Shown in pieces: positions 1 through 10,689 of a stretch of DNA of 64,000 nt. This DNA is from Macrocystis pyrifera (lineage: Eukaryota > Sar > Phaeophyceae > Laminariales > Laminariaceae). How positions within the stretch are numbered: position 1 is the first letter of the stretch; each line of letters opens with the position of its first letter. A program made the translations under genes and the position numbers. The DNA is taken from contig JASSKH010000016.1 of assembly GCA_031763025.1 (NCBI GenBank), positions 2,232,001 to 2,296,000 on the forward strand, read 5' to 3'. The notes beneath the pieces are model-generated. The model searched no databases and was not told the origin of the DNA. It saw only the letters and a list, made by a program, of their open reading frames with translations.

Positions 1-1849
1 CCCGCCACCGCGCGGGTTGCCCGTGGGCTGAGTCTCTGTCGAGATCGACCGTCTATCGCGTATCGTCGCACCAGCTGAAATAATTATACTTTTCGCCTTT
101 ATTTGTATCTTGCCATCCTCGTCGTATGTATGTTTCGGTACGTACGCGCAAAAGTTGAACATACGTCAATCTGTCGAATGTGTAATAACACACAACAAAA
201 AATGGGCTTTTTTCAGGTTTGGGAGGATACCGTAGGACGCCGGCGGCAAGCTCTTGCCCCCTAGAGCATGCATCCACCTCAGTTCTCATTTCGCCAACAA
301 CACTATTTCGCGGTACAGAGATCTCTTGTCAATCTGTCGTTTACTTGTTGTAATAAACAGCCAACATGTTTTGCATTGGCCAAGAGAGCGTCGTCAGCTT
401 TCTGGCTGATTGTTGGAGATCTCTCCCCGATCATGTTTCGTTTTTCATTGGCCAACAGTCTTGTATTTAGCCCTGCAAAAGCCCCATTGCATCTCAATGA
501 TATCGATCCCATTGCTGTGGTACTGGTGCGGATGCTCGTTCCGTCTTCGTGTGCTGCTGCTGGATATATGTCCCCGCCGAGTACTATAATATAAGTGGTA
601 CCGTTAGTCAACAAGTAGACGTTCTGCCTGATCCAAACACAGCACTCTGGGGTTCCGTTTGTGCTGGTCCCGACTGGCCTCTCCCGTCACTCTCAACAAC
701 TCCACCTGCGACTTCACAAAAAAAGAGGCAAGCAAACTGAGAACAGCGCTCGAAAGCATTTCGTCGAGGGCAATAACAATTATATACACTAGTAAGAGGA
801 TTGATAATCCCACCCTATTGCTGAGTTTGGCATTGCGTTGGTCTGATGCTGGCAGAACCGAGCAAGTACAGCAGAAAGAGGTGTATGTGTTGAACCCTTG
901 TGCCCAACTACAGCTACATGTCTGTTTACGGCGTTTCACATATTTACATATTTGCATGCGGGTAACTCGTTTTTGAGTTGTTGGGTTGATGTGTACCAGC
1001 TGCTGTGTAGCACGACCCGCGCCACTTGTTACGTGCCAAAAGGCAAGATATTTGCGGACGGAGTAACATACTAAACGAGTACAGCAGTAGCAAAAGTAGT
1101 ATGGGTATGAGCTTAGACTAAAACGGTTTACTTGGCACTGCTGTATATGTTCATCAACTACGTACTGAAGTATATAGTGGTCGTGGAATACATAGATTTA
1201 ATGTGGGACCAGGTATTCTCGTCGACAGGTAACTGTTATTTGCAGTAGCTTGATAAGTTGAACTATAGTGGTAAAGAGTAGTTTGCAAGCTGTGAATGCG
1301 TGAAAAGAGCAAAACACCCAATCCAGACCTAATCGCTGGAATGCACGTCACATCCCTTTTGTGTGCAATGCTGCGGAGGCAACGTTTGATTTCACCCAGG
1401 AGGATAAGCTAGATGACCCGAGCTGCGGTGATGCCATGAGACCGGATGGAGAGGCAGCCGCGGCGGAGGGAACAGCAGTAGTGTTCGGGGCATTGGGGTG
1501 ATTCTTATTGAAATGTGGTTGCCTGTGAATCTGGATGAATATTTTCATTGTGTTTTTGAAATGTTTTTTTGGTCGATTTGGATTTCACGAGAGTTATTGT
1601 TTTCGAGTAGTTTCAACGTCAATAAAATTTCAGTGAGATGGAATGTATGCTATCTCGCATTCCCGTCGCGATCTGTGTGTCTATGGCGGGAGTAGGGGAC
1701 AAGGGGAGACTTTTGTCCGGAGGAACGGGGTTCCTTGCGATCTCTGGCATTTAATTTCTTGGCTTAATTTTTATTTTTGATGAGTATGGCTACTGCTTGC
1801 TGTAATATTTTCTATGATTTGCATTGATCTCTCATGAAATAGAAGGAGA
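1..1849. other. No confirmed gene; weak minus-strand ORFs only
   Basis: I see no recognisable domain here. Two minus-strand open frames (303-614, about 103 residues, and 604-957, about 117 residues with a hydrophobic stretch around residues 50-75) look somewhat protein-like but lack any known motif, and neither has a convincing splice site or partner exon. From about 1350 to 1849 the plus strand may hold further decayed copia sequence leading into the relic that follows, but I cannot read a continuous domain in it. Confidence 0.3.
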
Positions 1850-2729
1850 AATATGAACAGTTTGCAGGGATCTGGGGGAGATGGTGCCTGTTAAAAGACT
1901 TGGGCCCGCTCAGCTGGTATTCAGGTTGTTTTTCTGAGAGATATTGGCAGTCGGGACGTTTGGCTATTTCTCAGGAGAACTACGCGTTGGAGGAGTAAAA
2001 TACTGAGTGGGGAAAGAGTGTGCCGCTTGGTATTGGAGTTGGAGTGAGACTTGGAGTGTTTGATGTTGATGAAGAGGAGATGTATGTGAGCGTTTTCGTG
2101 AACTGATTGGATCGCTGATGATGTGGCTGGCGACGATGACGAGGCCAGACATAGCAAATTCAGTACGTGCAAAAGCGATGTCCTGTGCCCACCCGAAGCT
2201 TACGCATTGGGAAGCAGCGCGAGATGTTTTGGGATATGTGAGGAGAACGAGTTCGTTGGGGATTTCGTTTGAGAAGGGGAGTGCAATGGGGTTGAGCATG
2301 CAGTCGTTTGCGGATGCTGACTATGCGAGTAAGGCCGCGGATCGCCGCAGTGTGAGTGGAGGTATTGTGATGTGTTGCGGTGGACCTGTTGCTTGGTTGT
2401 CCAGGACTCAAAAGTGTGTGACGACTTCAACCACAGAGGCAGAATATGTCGCGTTGGGCCATATAGTGAAGGAAGCGTTGTTCCTCAGGAAGGTTTGGTG
2501 TTTCTTTCTGCCGGATGCTGGCATGCCGTTAATTCCGGTTTTTGAGGATAATGAGGGGGCTATTTCTCTTGCTAGCAACCCTATCACCAACTCGAACTCG
2601 AAGCATATTGATGTGCGCCACCACGTTATTAGGGAGTTGATGGAGAGGGACGAGATCAAGGTGATTCATGTGCCGTCGGCGTATCAGCATGCCGATTTTC
2701 TCACAAAGGCACTAACCGGGGAGGCGTAA
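1850..2729 (+). pseudogene. Copia (Ty1) reverse transcriptase end and RNase H relic
   Basis: This is the 3' part of a Ty1/copia pol. From about 1880 to 2100 the plus strand reads as the RT C-terminal segment (a DLGPLSWYSGC-like stretch, then WQSGRLAISQENYALE), with frameshifts and stops between blocks. The open frame from 2118 to 2729 carries the linker MTRPDIANSV and a copia RNase H: acidic FADADYAS, the TTSTTEAEYVAL block, the FEDNEGAISLA block, then SKHIDVRHHVIRE and a C-terminal HADFLTKAL. The RNase H part is intact, but it cannot be expressed as one polyprotein because the upstream frame is broken just before 2118. No gag, protease or integrase of this copy lies in the window. It is closely related in layout to the full element at 35.1-41.2 kb. 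Confidence 0.88.
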
Positions 2730-2761
2730 TTCCACAGGGGCATTGTCATGAATATTTGGAG

Positions 2762-2813
2762 TGAGGGATAGTGTTTTATGTGTTGTTTGAGGGATAGTGT
2801 TTTATGTGTTGCT
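2762..2813 (+). repeat. 26-bp tandem duplication, two copies
   Basis: A unit beginning TGAGGGATAGTGTTTTATGT occurs twice head to tail, starting at 2762 and 2788, just after the copia RNase H stop. It lies in what should be the element's 3' untranslated region. Confidence 0.85.
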
Positions 2814-3191
2814 TTTATTTTGGACTGTAGGTGTTGAAGACTGATTGACCGTGTTTTTGTGGTGATATTTTGAATCATAAAGAGTCTTGAAATTGTGGTA
2901 TCTAATTGCAAGTAGTGCCATAACGTTTGGGGTTCCGACTTAATTGTGTGATGATTTGATTGTTACTGGTGCGGCATGTGCCACCGTATCTAATATGTTT
3001 GATTTTCAGAGTCTTGGGGATTTCTTGTGTTCTATTTTTATGTGATGATATTTATGGGGAGGAATTATATGTTTGATATTTGACTTGGATTCATTCGTGA
3101 GGCGGAAAAACTTGTGTCGAGGACACTGCAGTAGTATGTGCTCGATAATGGATTTTATGGGGAGGAATTAAGAGAGCATAAAGAAGGAAAG

Positions 3192-3215
3192 ACATATAGG
3201 GGAGTGTTGGACAGG
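3192..3215 (+). other. Possible polypurine tract and start of a copia 3' LTR
   Basis: A purine-rich run ending ATAGGGGAG is followed at 3205 by TGTTGG. This matches the usual copia order of polypurine tract directly before an LTR that begins TG. The relic upstream has the right orientation. I could not find the LTR's other end or a second copy, so the call is tentative. Confidence 0.3.
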
Positions 3216-6200
3216 ACACTTTCTCTGTGTGATAACTTGGCGATACTTTGTGGGTGTGTTTGACGATTGAACGATTTGTGTTTGGAATTGAGACTGATGG
3301 AAACGATGATGGTTTGATCACCCGTTATTTGGCGGCATTATATTGAATTCGAATTGAGTTGTTTGTGATTTGAGGATGACCTACATGATAGAGACAGGTT
3401 GTGTTGAGAAGTTTGAAATCTTATTAAAAAGTGATCGGGGATCTAGCTGAGGCTATAGTTTGAGTTTACAATTATCTAGTCTACGGACTAATGTACTTTG
3501 TGGTGTGTCTTACCTGTCGACTGAAGTTTTGAGAAGGCATGATTTTATCTGAAGTATAGTACGGAGGATATGTTATGGGTTTTTTCATGTTATTGCATTG
3601 AGATAGAGGAAAGTGATGGCACGAGCAGGGGGAGTGAAAGATGTACTCATGACATCACTGTCCTTGTGACAGCAGTAATAGTTATTCGGAGATTTGGTAC
3701 GGAGATCTGGGTTTGGTACGGAGATATGGCGGGACATTGCATTGGAGGATACGTGTGGGAATTGGCTTGGAGTTCTGTATGTCCCACAGGTGGCTGACCG
3801 AATTGGGCCCCTTTTCGTGTTGGGGTGGGTACGTGCCGTGCCCACTCCATCTTGCTCTTGATCTTCCCTTCAAGGTGCACAATAATATACATGATGAACG
3901 AACCGGTCAGTCTTGGCCGACTGCCTTTATTCCGAGAGCCCCGTCAACTGGGCTGACAGCATCATTCACGACTTATCAATTAAAGGGTAGAGCGGCAGTA
4001 AACAGCAATGATACACCTGATAAGTGCGATTATTACGTATGTGTGTGTGTTCTTCACATTAAATCGTTCTTCTACTCGTCGACATCCAGCAAGCCCAGTG
4101 TCCGTGCTGATTCTTCACCCTAGAAAGATACGAGCTCTGTGGTCACAGACTACGACACAGAGATAACACACCGTAATGCATTAACGGCCTACGCAATACC
4201 ATGCCTTCACTCTAGGTGCGGCCGACACAACATACATACATACGCCAGCAACCAAAATACACCATAAAGAACGAGAATCAACGAAGAAACCAAACCGAAA
4301 AAGAAAGGAGAATAATCCCTCAAATAAATAAATAAAATGGGAAGCCAGAGCTCAGACACATACTTACCCCGAGCATGAGCCAAAAGGGACGTGCAAGGGG
4401 GAAGAAACGGGAAGGAAAAAGGGAAATGTGCATCCCGGGGAACACTTAACGAAGTAAAAAGAGAAAGAATGAGTGGCCCAAAATACGCTCGTCACCTACC
4501 CACTATGTAGCACTTCTTTCATAAGGATAAGAAGGGGAAAATATAGGAAAAAGTTAAGTCATGGAAAAAAAAATCAAAATACATACCGAACGGCCGCAGC
4601 AGTTGGCGGTACGAGTAGCAAAGAAACGTCCAACCTATTAGTCGGCCTGGTACCTTGCTACCCTATCTGCGGTCTCTCTGTTACTCTCTGCTACCGCGGT
4701 TTCCCTTATACTCCTCCCGCCGCCCCCCATGCCCCCATACACTTGTACGGTGTTCCTTCTACCCCTCCTGCTGTTAAATATGGGTGAACCGCAGTATTAT
4801 TTTGTATTCGTGATAGCTCCTTGTTTTGTTGGCGTTTGAGGAGACACGTACAGCAGTAGTACAAAATTGAAACGAGGTAGTACCCGTTATATTGGAATGT
4901 GTGAACTTCTTGTACATTCGTTTATACGTACCCATATATTTAGTGAAAGCTCTGAAGTCGCATTGCGAATAAAAGCCATCTGGTACGTACCTGGACATAC
5001 TGGTGGTGTAGCAATAATAGCAAAGAAAAAAGAGGAAACGAGGACAGCAGTACGAGTAGTCGCTAAACTATATGCGATCAAATGTCTTTGCAATATATAT
5101 TACGACGAACGTTTAACAGCAACCAACAAAACCACGAACGCGAAACAAAACAGAGGAAACAGAAATCCTGAGGGAGCATGTCAAAATAAATTGGTGTGGC
5201 CCTTCACCAAACCGACCTGCCGAGTGGTAGTATAGGTGGGAAGATAGGAGAGATGATGCTGTGTTTAAGAATTTCTTGTTTTCAATAGTGATGCCATCCT
5301 CGAAGATCCGGGGAACCGGGTTCGATGTCCCCGGTCACAGGAAAAAAAACGCATGGAGGCCCGAAAAAAGTAGGTTCGGAAGAAGCAAGTCGGAGTAGTC
5401 GATTCAACTGCCGTCCGCGCTGTGTTTCCCACCTATTTCCACAGCTCGCTGTATCGTGTCGACCCCCTAAGACGCCTCGACCGGGGCCTGGTGCCTTCTA
5501 AGACGAATCTAAGACGTGCGAAGACGAATCTAAACGTGCCAAGACGCGATATAGCGAGTGAGATGTGCCTGTTGGGATCAAGCATGGGGGACACTTTGTA
5601 TCCCTGGACAGGTTTGCCTATTAAGTCGGTACTCGTTGGTACTCACGTATGATGTTTGCTTAGAGACAAAAGAAGAGCAGTTTTATTCCTTCCGTGCGCG
5701 CGGAGTCTGTGACCAAGCTCGTGGGTCTCTAGAAACCCCTGGTTTTCCACCTAAGATACGCCTTGCAAGTACTGCAAATACGTTCCCAGTGCCTGATTCC
5801 AGGTTATTACCGGGCTTTCAACCTCATAAAAAGCAGTGTCATAACACTAGCCCACTCTGATGAGCCGTATATGCAGAATTATGGAAATTCATGGAAACCC
5901 CGATTCCACTAGCTAGAACACGAGTCGAACATGCGGCTCCCCAAACCCCACTCCCACACCTTTGAACGGCAAGGCAAAGAAGCCGGCATTTGCGTGAAAA
6001 ACAAATGAAAGAAAGACCTAGCCTTAAGGGGCAGGAAGAAATCGTCAATGAAAGCCATCGCCATACCATCCGCACGGGGGGGGGAGGCGAGGAAGATGTA
6101 TGGAAAAATGAAAAGCGAACACCTAAAACGAGAAGAAAAATAACACGGAAGACGGCAAGAACCACTCAAACCCAGCCCACAACTCTCAAAACGCGTCCTG

Positions 6201-6395
6201 GGTCACAAATGAGTGGCCGGTGACCTAGACCAGCCCCGACACTGAGCGGGGGGGGTAGGCAGGACAAAATACGCAAAAAACCCATCCCCAACCCAGCCCA
6301 AAAAATTGAAAAAAAAACAAACAGAACCATACCGAACAGAACAGACCTCCTCTCAAAGTCCAGGAAAACGACCAAAAAGAAAAAAAGAGTGAAAA
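3216..6395. other. Gene-poor stretch
   Basis: No coding region is supported. Noted: a 21-bp tandem duplication (5500-5540, unit starting AAGACGAATCTAA), an A-rich region 4230-4330, a T-arm or B-box-like sequence (GGGTTCGATG, near 5318) without a matching A box, and a run of nine G at about 6078. The 3' LTR of the gypsy element (minus strand) should lie just below 6396, but I cannot define its ends. Confidence 0.4.
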
Positions 6396-6650
6396 TCAGC
6401 TATCCACGGCGGCGCCTCGAGATTGATTTATGTTACGCTGGACCCCCCGTGCAAACGTGCTAGCCAAGTGAATTTGCAAACACCAAGAACCTCGTACAGC
6501 TCTCGTCGAAGTCGTGTAGCGCGCCGGAGAAAGAGGAAGCTTGATCAGTCCCGGGTCGTCCAAAAACTCGAACCAAATATACTCCATCCGGTGGCGTAGT
6601 TGCGCTAATTTTGTCGAGCCACGACAGGCCTTGTACTAAACGTGGGCCTC
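6396..6650 (-). pseudogene. Tudor/Agenet-like tail at the end of the gypsy polyprotein
   Basis: After the chromodomain-like block the frames carry WLDKISATTPPDGVYLVR (6460-6768) and FEFLDDPGLIKLPLSPARYT (6396-6587), ending at a stop at 6396. The pattern 'W..gkI......DGvY.VrFlDDP' resembles small beta-barrel reader folds such as Tudor or Agenet. I recognise it as a tail seen in brown-algal gypsy elements, but the fold assignment is inference. Two frames are needed to read it here. Confidence 0.5.
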
Positions 6651-6775
6651 GTTGGGCAGTACGGTGGTGCTGTGTCGGCGGAGCCAATCGGCGTGCGATA
6701 CGCAGCCATAGCGGGTGCCAGAAGCCGCTCGCCGTTGCTCCGAGAAAGCTCCTGTTGTGCAGCGCCAAGTCTCAT

Positions 6776-7560
6776 TCAGCGATGCAGGCGGTTGGTTTGG
6801 TGGTGTTGGTTCGGGGTGCCGACGCGGCAACGCAAAATTGCGTTGCGAGAAAGCTGAAGGTCCATTTCCCGTTGCCAGGATGGATGAGATAGTCCTGTCC
6901 AGCGCGTCTCGTACATCATCGCGATGGCGCCACCTCGACCTCTAACCGATCGATGTCCAGTAATCTTTTCCACTTCGAGTCGTTGAGGAGGGGTCGAAAC
7001 GTCGTCCTCGGTGACGTGGTACGAGGGGGATTTCTTGGAAAGGTTCTTGAGTACGTATTACGTCAACCCCGCCGAAAAATGCTTCGGCATGTCACCACGG
7101 TCGTGGGGGTTGGCGCAGGGCTTGCAGCGTTGAACTGATACGCGCCGGCGAGCCTCAGCGCCGGGCATATCGGCAGGAAGATCCAAATACAGGAGCTTTT
7201 CTCCAAGAGCAAATCCGTCCGGGGTGTTCGCTGGGGAGAAGGGGCCAACTGCGAGAAGTTTTTCGGGGCCCGTCCACTTGAGTGAGAGTTTGGCCTTGAG
7301 GACCGTGGCGTCCGTGTCGGGTTTCGCGCCCTGGTAGCCGCCGTATTGTACACCCACACCCAACCGCCAACATCAAATTTGGGCACCGGACACAGCGCGT
7401 CGAAGAGGGCGGAGGTGCGGCGATTCACACGAGCAACAGTGAGGGTGTTCGCGAACGATATCGTACGCGCACTGCTGGCGGTTCGTTGCCAAGTTGCTGT
7501 AGGCAAGGTGATCGCGAGCCAAGCTCTGGTGGCCGGCGACTCCAGCACGCTCGAAAATCG
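6776..7560 (-). pseudogene. Gypsy integrase C-terminal region and chromodomain-like block
   Basis: The frame 7058-7363 reads VLKAKLSLKWTGPEKLLAVG, the 'KL...w.GPy.Il' GPY/F-type motif of gypsy integrases, then KLLYLDLPADMPGAEARRRV. Further down (6776-6973) a chromodomain-like block reads LEVEKITGHRSVRGRGGAIA then YETRWTGLSHPSWQREMDL, matching the usual 'veki.....rg....Y.v.WkGy....tWe.e..l' pattern. Chromodomains guide integration of chromoviruses to marked chromatin; here the fold is only inferred from motif order. Stops and frameshifts separate it from the core. Confidence 0.78.
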
Positions 7561-7599
7561 TGAAAGGAAGGCGTGGCAGTCGACCCATATGTACCTCGT

Positions 7600-8578
7600 T
7601 GGGAGCTCAACCCGTGGCGGCGCTGACGAAATTGTTGTACGCAAAATCGACGTGAGAGAGCTGTTCATCGCACTTGTTTGGGAGCTCGTTGACGACCATT
7701 GCCAGCATCTGGGCCATCGTGTGGTTTTCATGTTCCACCCGACCGTTGTCGTTTGGGTGGTAGGAGCTGGTGGCAATTTTTCGAATCCCGAGAAGCTGAA
7801 ATACGACGTGCGAAGGCTTGGAGCAGAACTGGAGGCCGTTGTCAGGGAGGATGCTGCACAGGCACGATATATCGGTTGATGAGAATGTCAGCTGTGCCCT
7901 CAGCGGTGAAGTCTACCGCTGTGACGGCGTACATGTCGGTTCGGCGGCTGAAACGATCAGTGAATAGCAAAATGTAGGTATTATCTCGAGGTGTCACCGG
8001 GAAAGGGTCGAAATAGTCGATGCTGATGGCGATGCCGGGCCCTTCTGGCAAGGGCAACGTGATGGAGAGCCACCGAACTGTCTGCCGCGACGTTTTCCGT
8101 GCTTGGCATTTTAAGCAGTTGCAGAGCCACCACCGGGTGCAGATGCTCATACCGATCCACCAGTAGAAACGTTCGAGCAAACGTAGACTGCGCGCGTTCC
8201 TAGGTGGCAGGAAGCCGTGGAATGGCAAGCCTGCATGACCCAGGGGCGCATGAGCAGCGGAACATACATGCGAATAGGCTCGTCGTTCAAACAACAGGCC
8301 GTACGGCCCACCGGGCGTTGCGTATCCGACGCAGGGGCAGGGGACGGCTGTCGGACAAGAAGAACGATGCCCTCTTCGGTGGTGTGCAAGCGACCTTTGT
8401 TAGCCAGCTCCTGAATCTCCGAAAAGGGAGGGCGTTGGTTGGAAGGGAAACCCGATAAAACGTCGGCTGGCAAACGTCCGGCCGGCCAAGGGCTATGTAG
8501 TGCATGGCGTCGTCGCATGCGGGCTCTATATGTCGTTAACGAGCCCAGTTGCGTGCGAATAGCGCGCTGCGGAATCAC
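7600..8578 (-). pseudogene. Gypsy integrase: zinc-binding domain and DDE core
   Basis: The HHCC zinc-binding region reads ACHSTASCHLG in one frame (8147-8578) and WWLCNCLKCQARKT in the next (7842-8294), so the two metal-binding halves are separated by a frameshift near 8200. The core follows: first Asp in IAISIDYFDPFPV (about 8016-8018), TDRFSRRTDMYAV, then after another frameshift near 7860 the second Asp in ILPDNGLQF and the Glu in GRVEHENHTMAQML. The D-D-E triad is thus still encoded but in two frames. After this an FAYNNFVSAATG block leads to the integrase C-terminal region. Confidence 0.87.
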
Positions 8579-8968
8579 CGAACCGAAATTCAGCAGCTGC
8601 GCCGAGGGCGTCCAAATCGGTCGCGGTGACGGGAGGTGAGTCAGTTGGCGACGGAAGCCATAAAAGAGGAGTTCCCACGGGCTCGGCTCGGTCGCGATCG
8701 GACGGGATGGGTACCGTCGGGACGGACGAGGCGGCAGGAGTCGGAGGCTAAAACGACGGGTGCGGGCGATCGCGGCCGTGGGGCTCGCGGCGGGGTGATA
8801 GCACGACAGGCTGATGGTCTAGGGGCCTCGCCGGGCCCGAAGTCATAATCAACAGCAGGCGGCACGGTGCTAGCGGCGGCGGCTGTTCGTCGGCGCTTCC
8901 GAGTTGAGATGCGGCCTGAAGACGATAAAACGTTCAGAGGGGCCGGGTTACCAGGCGGCGATGGGGCA

Positions 8969-9220
8969 GACGCGGCCGGATCAGTGATCACAGCGGAATC
9001 TTCCCCCTGTAAAGTGCTCGTCAGGGGAGGAGCGCGCTGGGCGGCAATTGTCACTGCAGCGGGTGCTTCTGCAGAGGCCTGGCCTGAAAGGCAAGACGCG
9101 GCCGGAGCAGAGCTCACAGCGGAATCTTCGCCCTGTAAAGTGCTTGTGGTGGGAGGAGCGCGCTGAGCGCATCATCGCTGCTGCGGGGGCTTCTGCAGAA
9201 CCCTGGTCGCCCCCGGAGGG
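8969..9220 (-). repeat. 126-bp tandem duplication in the gypsy linker
   Basis: Two diverged copies, starting at 8969 and 9095, share the blocks GACGCGGCCGGA and CACAGCGGAATCTTC. They lie in the Ala/Pro/Ser-rich linker between RNase H and integrase. The unit length is a multiple of three, so duplication in an intact ancestor would have kept the frame. Confidence 0.7.
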
Positions 9221-9559
9221 AACGACAAAAACCGAAGCGAAATCGGCGTTGGCGGGAGGTAAAAAGACCCTCAAGCCAGGACGGGGGTCGACGGTGGCGA
9301 CGGAAGCAGATGCACGAGCGACGAGTCTCCCCGAAGGAGCAGAGAGATCGTCAATCCTCATACGTGGCCCGTGTGTGGGAAAATCACGAAAATCCGAAAA
9401 GGTGAAAGGTAGCCCACCCAAGACGGCACTTTCACTGCGGGACCCCAGCCCACCCAAACCCGACACCAGGGGTCGGCCAAGAGCGAGTGCGAAGCCCGTA
9501 GGCTCGGATGAGGAAGATACCACGGTCCTCGAAAGAGTTGAGGCAGCTGGACCTACTGC

Positions 9560-10015
9560 GGTCGTGTTCGGTGGCGGGCTCCAGCAATCGGGAGAGAAAT
9601 TGAGCATTTCCGTTGGCGCTGCCCTTGCCGTACTCGAGGGTGTAGTCGAACGCGGTGAGGAACTCGAGCCACCGCTGGACGCGCGCGTTGTGGCCCTCTA
9701 CTTTGCCGATGCCGAGAAAATACGAAACATCGTGCCCCACAGGTACCCTCGGAGTCGTTTGATGGCCCAGACAATGTTGCCAGCTTCCAGGTCCATCGGT
9801 GTCCAGTGCCTCTCGGAATCGAGGGTAGCGCGGCTGATATAAGCAATGGGCCGTACCGAGCCGTCCGGTTGTTCTTGCTTGACCACGGCTCCAACTCCGT
9901 CGATGCAGGCGTCGCAGTGCACGTGGAAGGGGCGGGAGCCGTCGGCTACGGCGTCCCAGTCACGGAAGACCAAAATCGGCGGGGCAGCGAGGATCTGGCG
10001 GATGATAACTTCCAT
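9560..10015 (-). pseudogene. Gypsy RNase H fragment
   Basis: The frame 9698-10015 holds the RNase H start, FHVHCDACIDGVGAVVKQ, the motif with the first catalytic Asp in gypsy RNase H, followed by PIAYISRATLDSERHWTPMD and 'E...IVWAIKRLRGYLWG'. A frameshift near 9700 moves the reading to 9432-9740, where RWLEFLTAFDYTLEYGKGSA and NAQFLSRL complete the domain (usual form 'N..aD.LSR'; here the Asp reads Gln). The catalytic core is therefore split across two frames and altered near its end. Confidence 0.85.
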
Positions 10016-10029
10016 AGCCGGCGTGAAGA

Positions 10030-10640
10030 CGTACTTGAGCCCTGCTGGAGAACGGCGGTGAGAGAGGTCGTATGCGTTTAGACAAGTCGGGCAGGAATTT
10101 GCGATAATATCCTACGCTGCCTATCAGGGCGCGGACCTGCTTGAGCTTCTTGGGCATGGTCATTTTCATCAAAGCCGATTTTTTTTCCGCATTAGGGCTT
10201 ATACCCGCGGGCGAAATGGAGTGGCCCAAAATATTAGCGTCCGTCGCGCCGAGGCGAGCCTTCGAGGGGGAGAACTTGAGGTTTCGTTTGCGCAGGCGTT
10301 CTAAGAGGGTTCGTATCGTCCTGACGTGGGCCGTCGGATCAGAGTCGAAAACGATCACATCATCAAGGTAGGCCGCCACCTGTGCCAGGCCTTCAGTGAC
10401 TTCATCAATCATTTAGACGAACGAGCCGGGCGAAGCGCTGCTGCATGTCAGTTGTGCTTCGCTCTTGTGGTGACGCGTTCCAGCAGGTGAAGGGGATACG
10501 TCCAAACCACCCACGCTTCATCGATATTATATTAATAGTGAAGCTCTCCCCCCTCGCCCTGCCAGCCCCCTCTGAGTCCCCCCCAAACGAAATGTGGTGG
10601 CGTCTGGAATAAAACAACCAGGGTACCTTTGATGACACCC
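10030..10640 (-). pseudogene. Gypsy reverse transcriptase fragment
   Basis: The open frame 9960-10412 begins within the RT palm and carries the catalytic YLDD (about 10359-10370, in VAAYLDDVIVF). It continues through LKFSPSKARLGATDANILGH (thumb-side, the gypsy 'K..f...v.fLGh' block) and VRALIGSVGYYRKFLPDLS (the 'lG..nYYRkFi..fs' block). The segment just upstream (10405-10638) reads as the preceding fingers and palm, with frameshifts (ISMKRGWFGRIPF, then MQQRFARLVRL). The active-site aspartates are still present, but the frame is interrupted on both sides, so no full RT can be made. Confidence 0.88.
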
Positions 10641-10689
10641 TTCACTATATTACCTCGCTATTCTCAACATCAACGATTAATGTTTTGAT

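Larger units (their letters stand above)
6396..10640 (-). mobile_element. Ty3/gypsy retrotransposon relic, chromodomain type
   Basis: Reading down the minus strand from 10640 to 6396, the domains come in the order RT, RNase H, a low-complexity linker, zinc-binding integrase N-terminus, integrase core, integrase C-terminal part, chromodomain-like block, Tudor/Agenet-like tail, stop. That is the Ty3/gypsy order (integrase after RT and RNase H). Gag and protease are missing, and the RT is broken at its N-terminal side near 10600, where a MULE relic begins. Each domain is in a different frame from the next, so the copy is dead. No LTR pair or target duplication could be defined. Blocks were recognised by motif, not by alignment. 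Confidence 0.88.
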
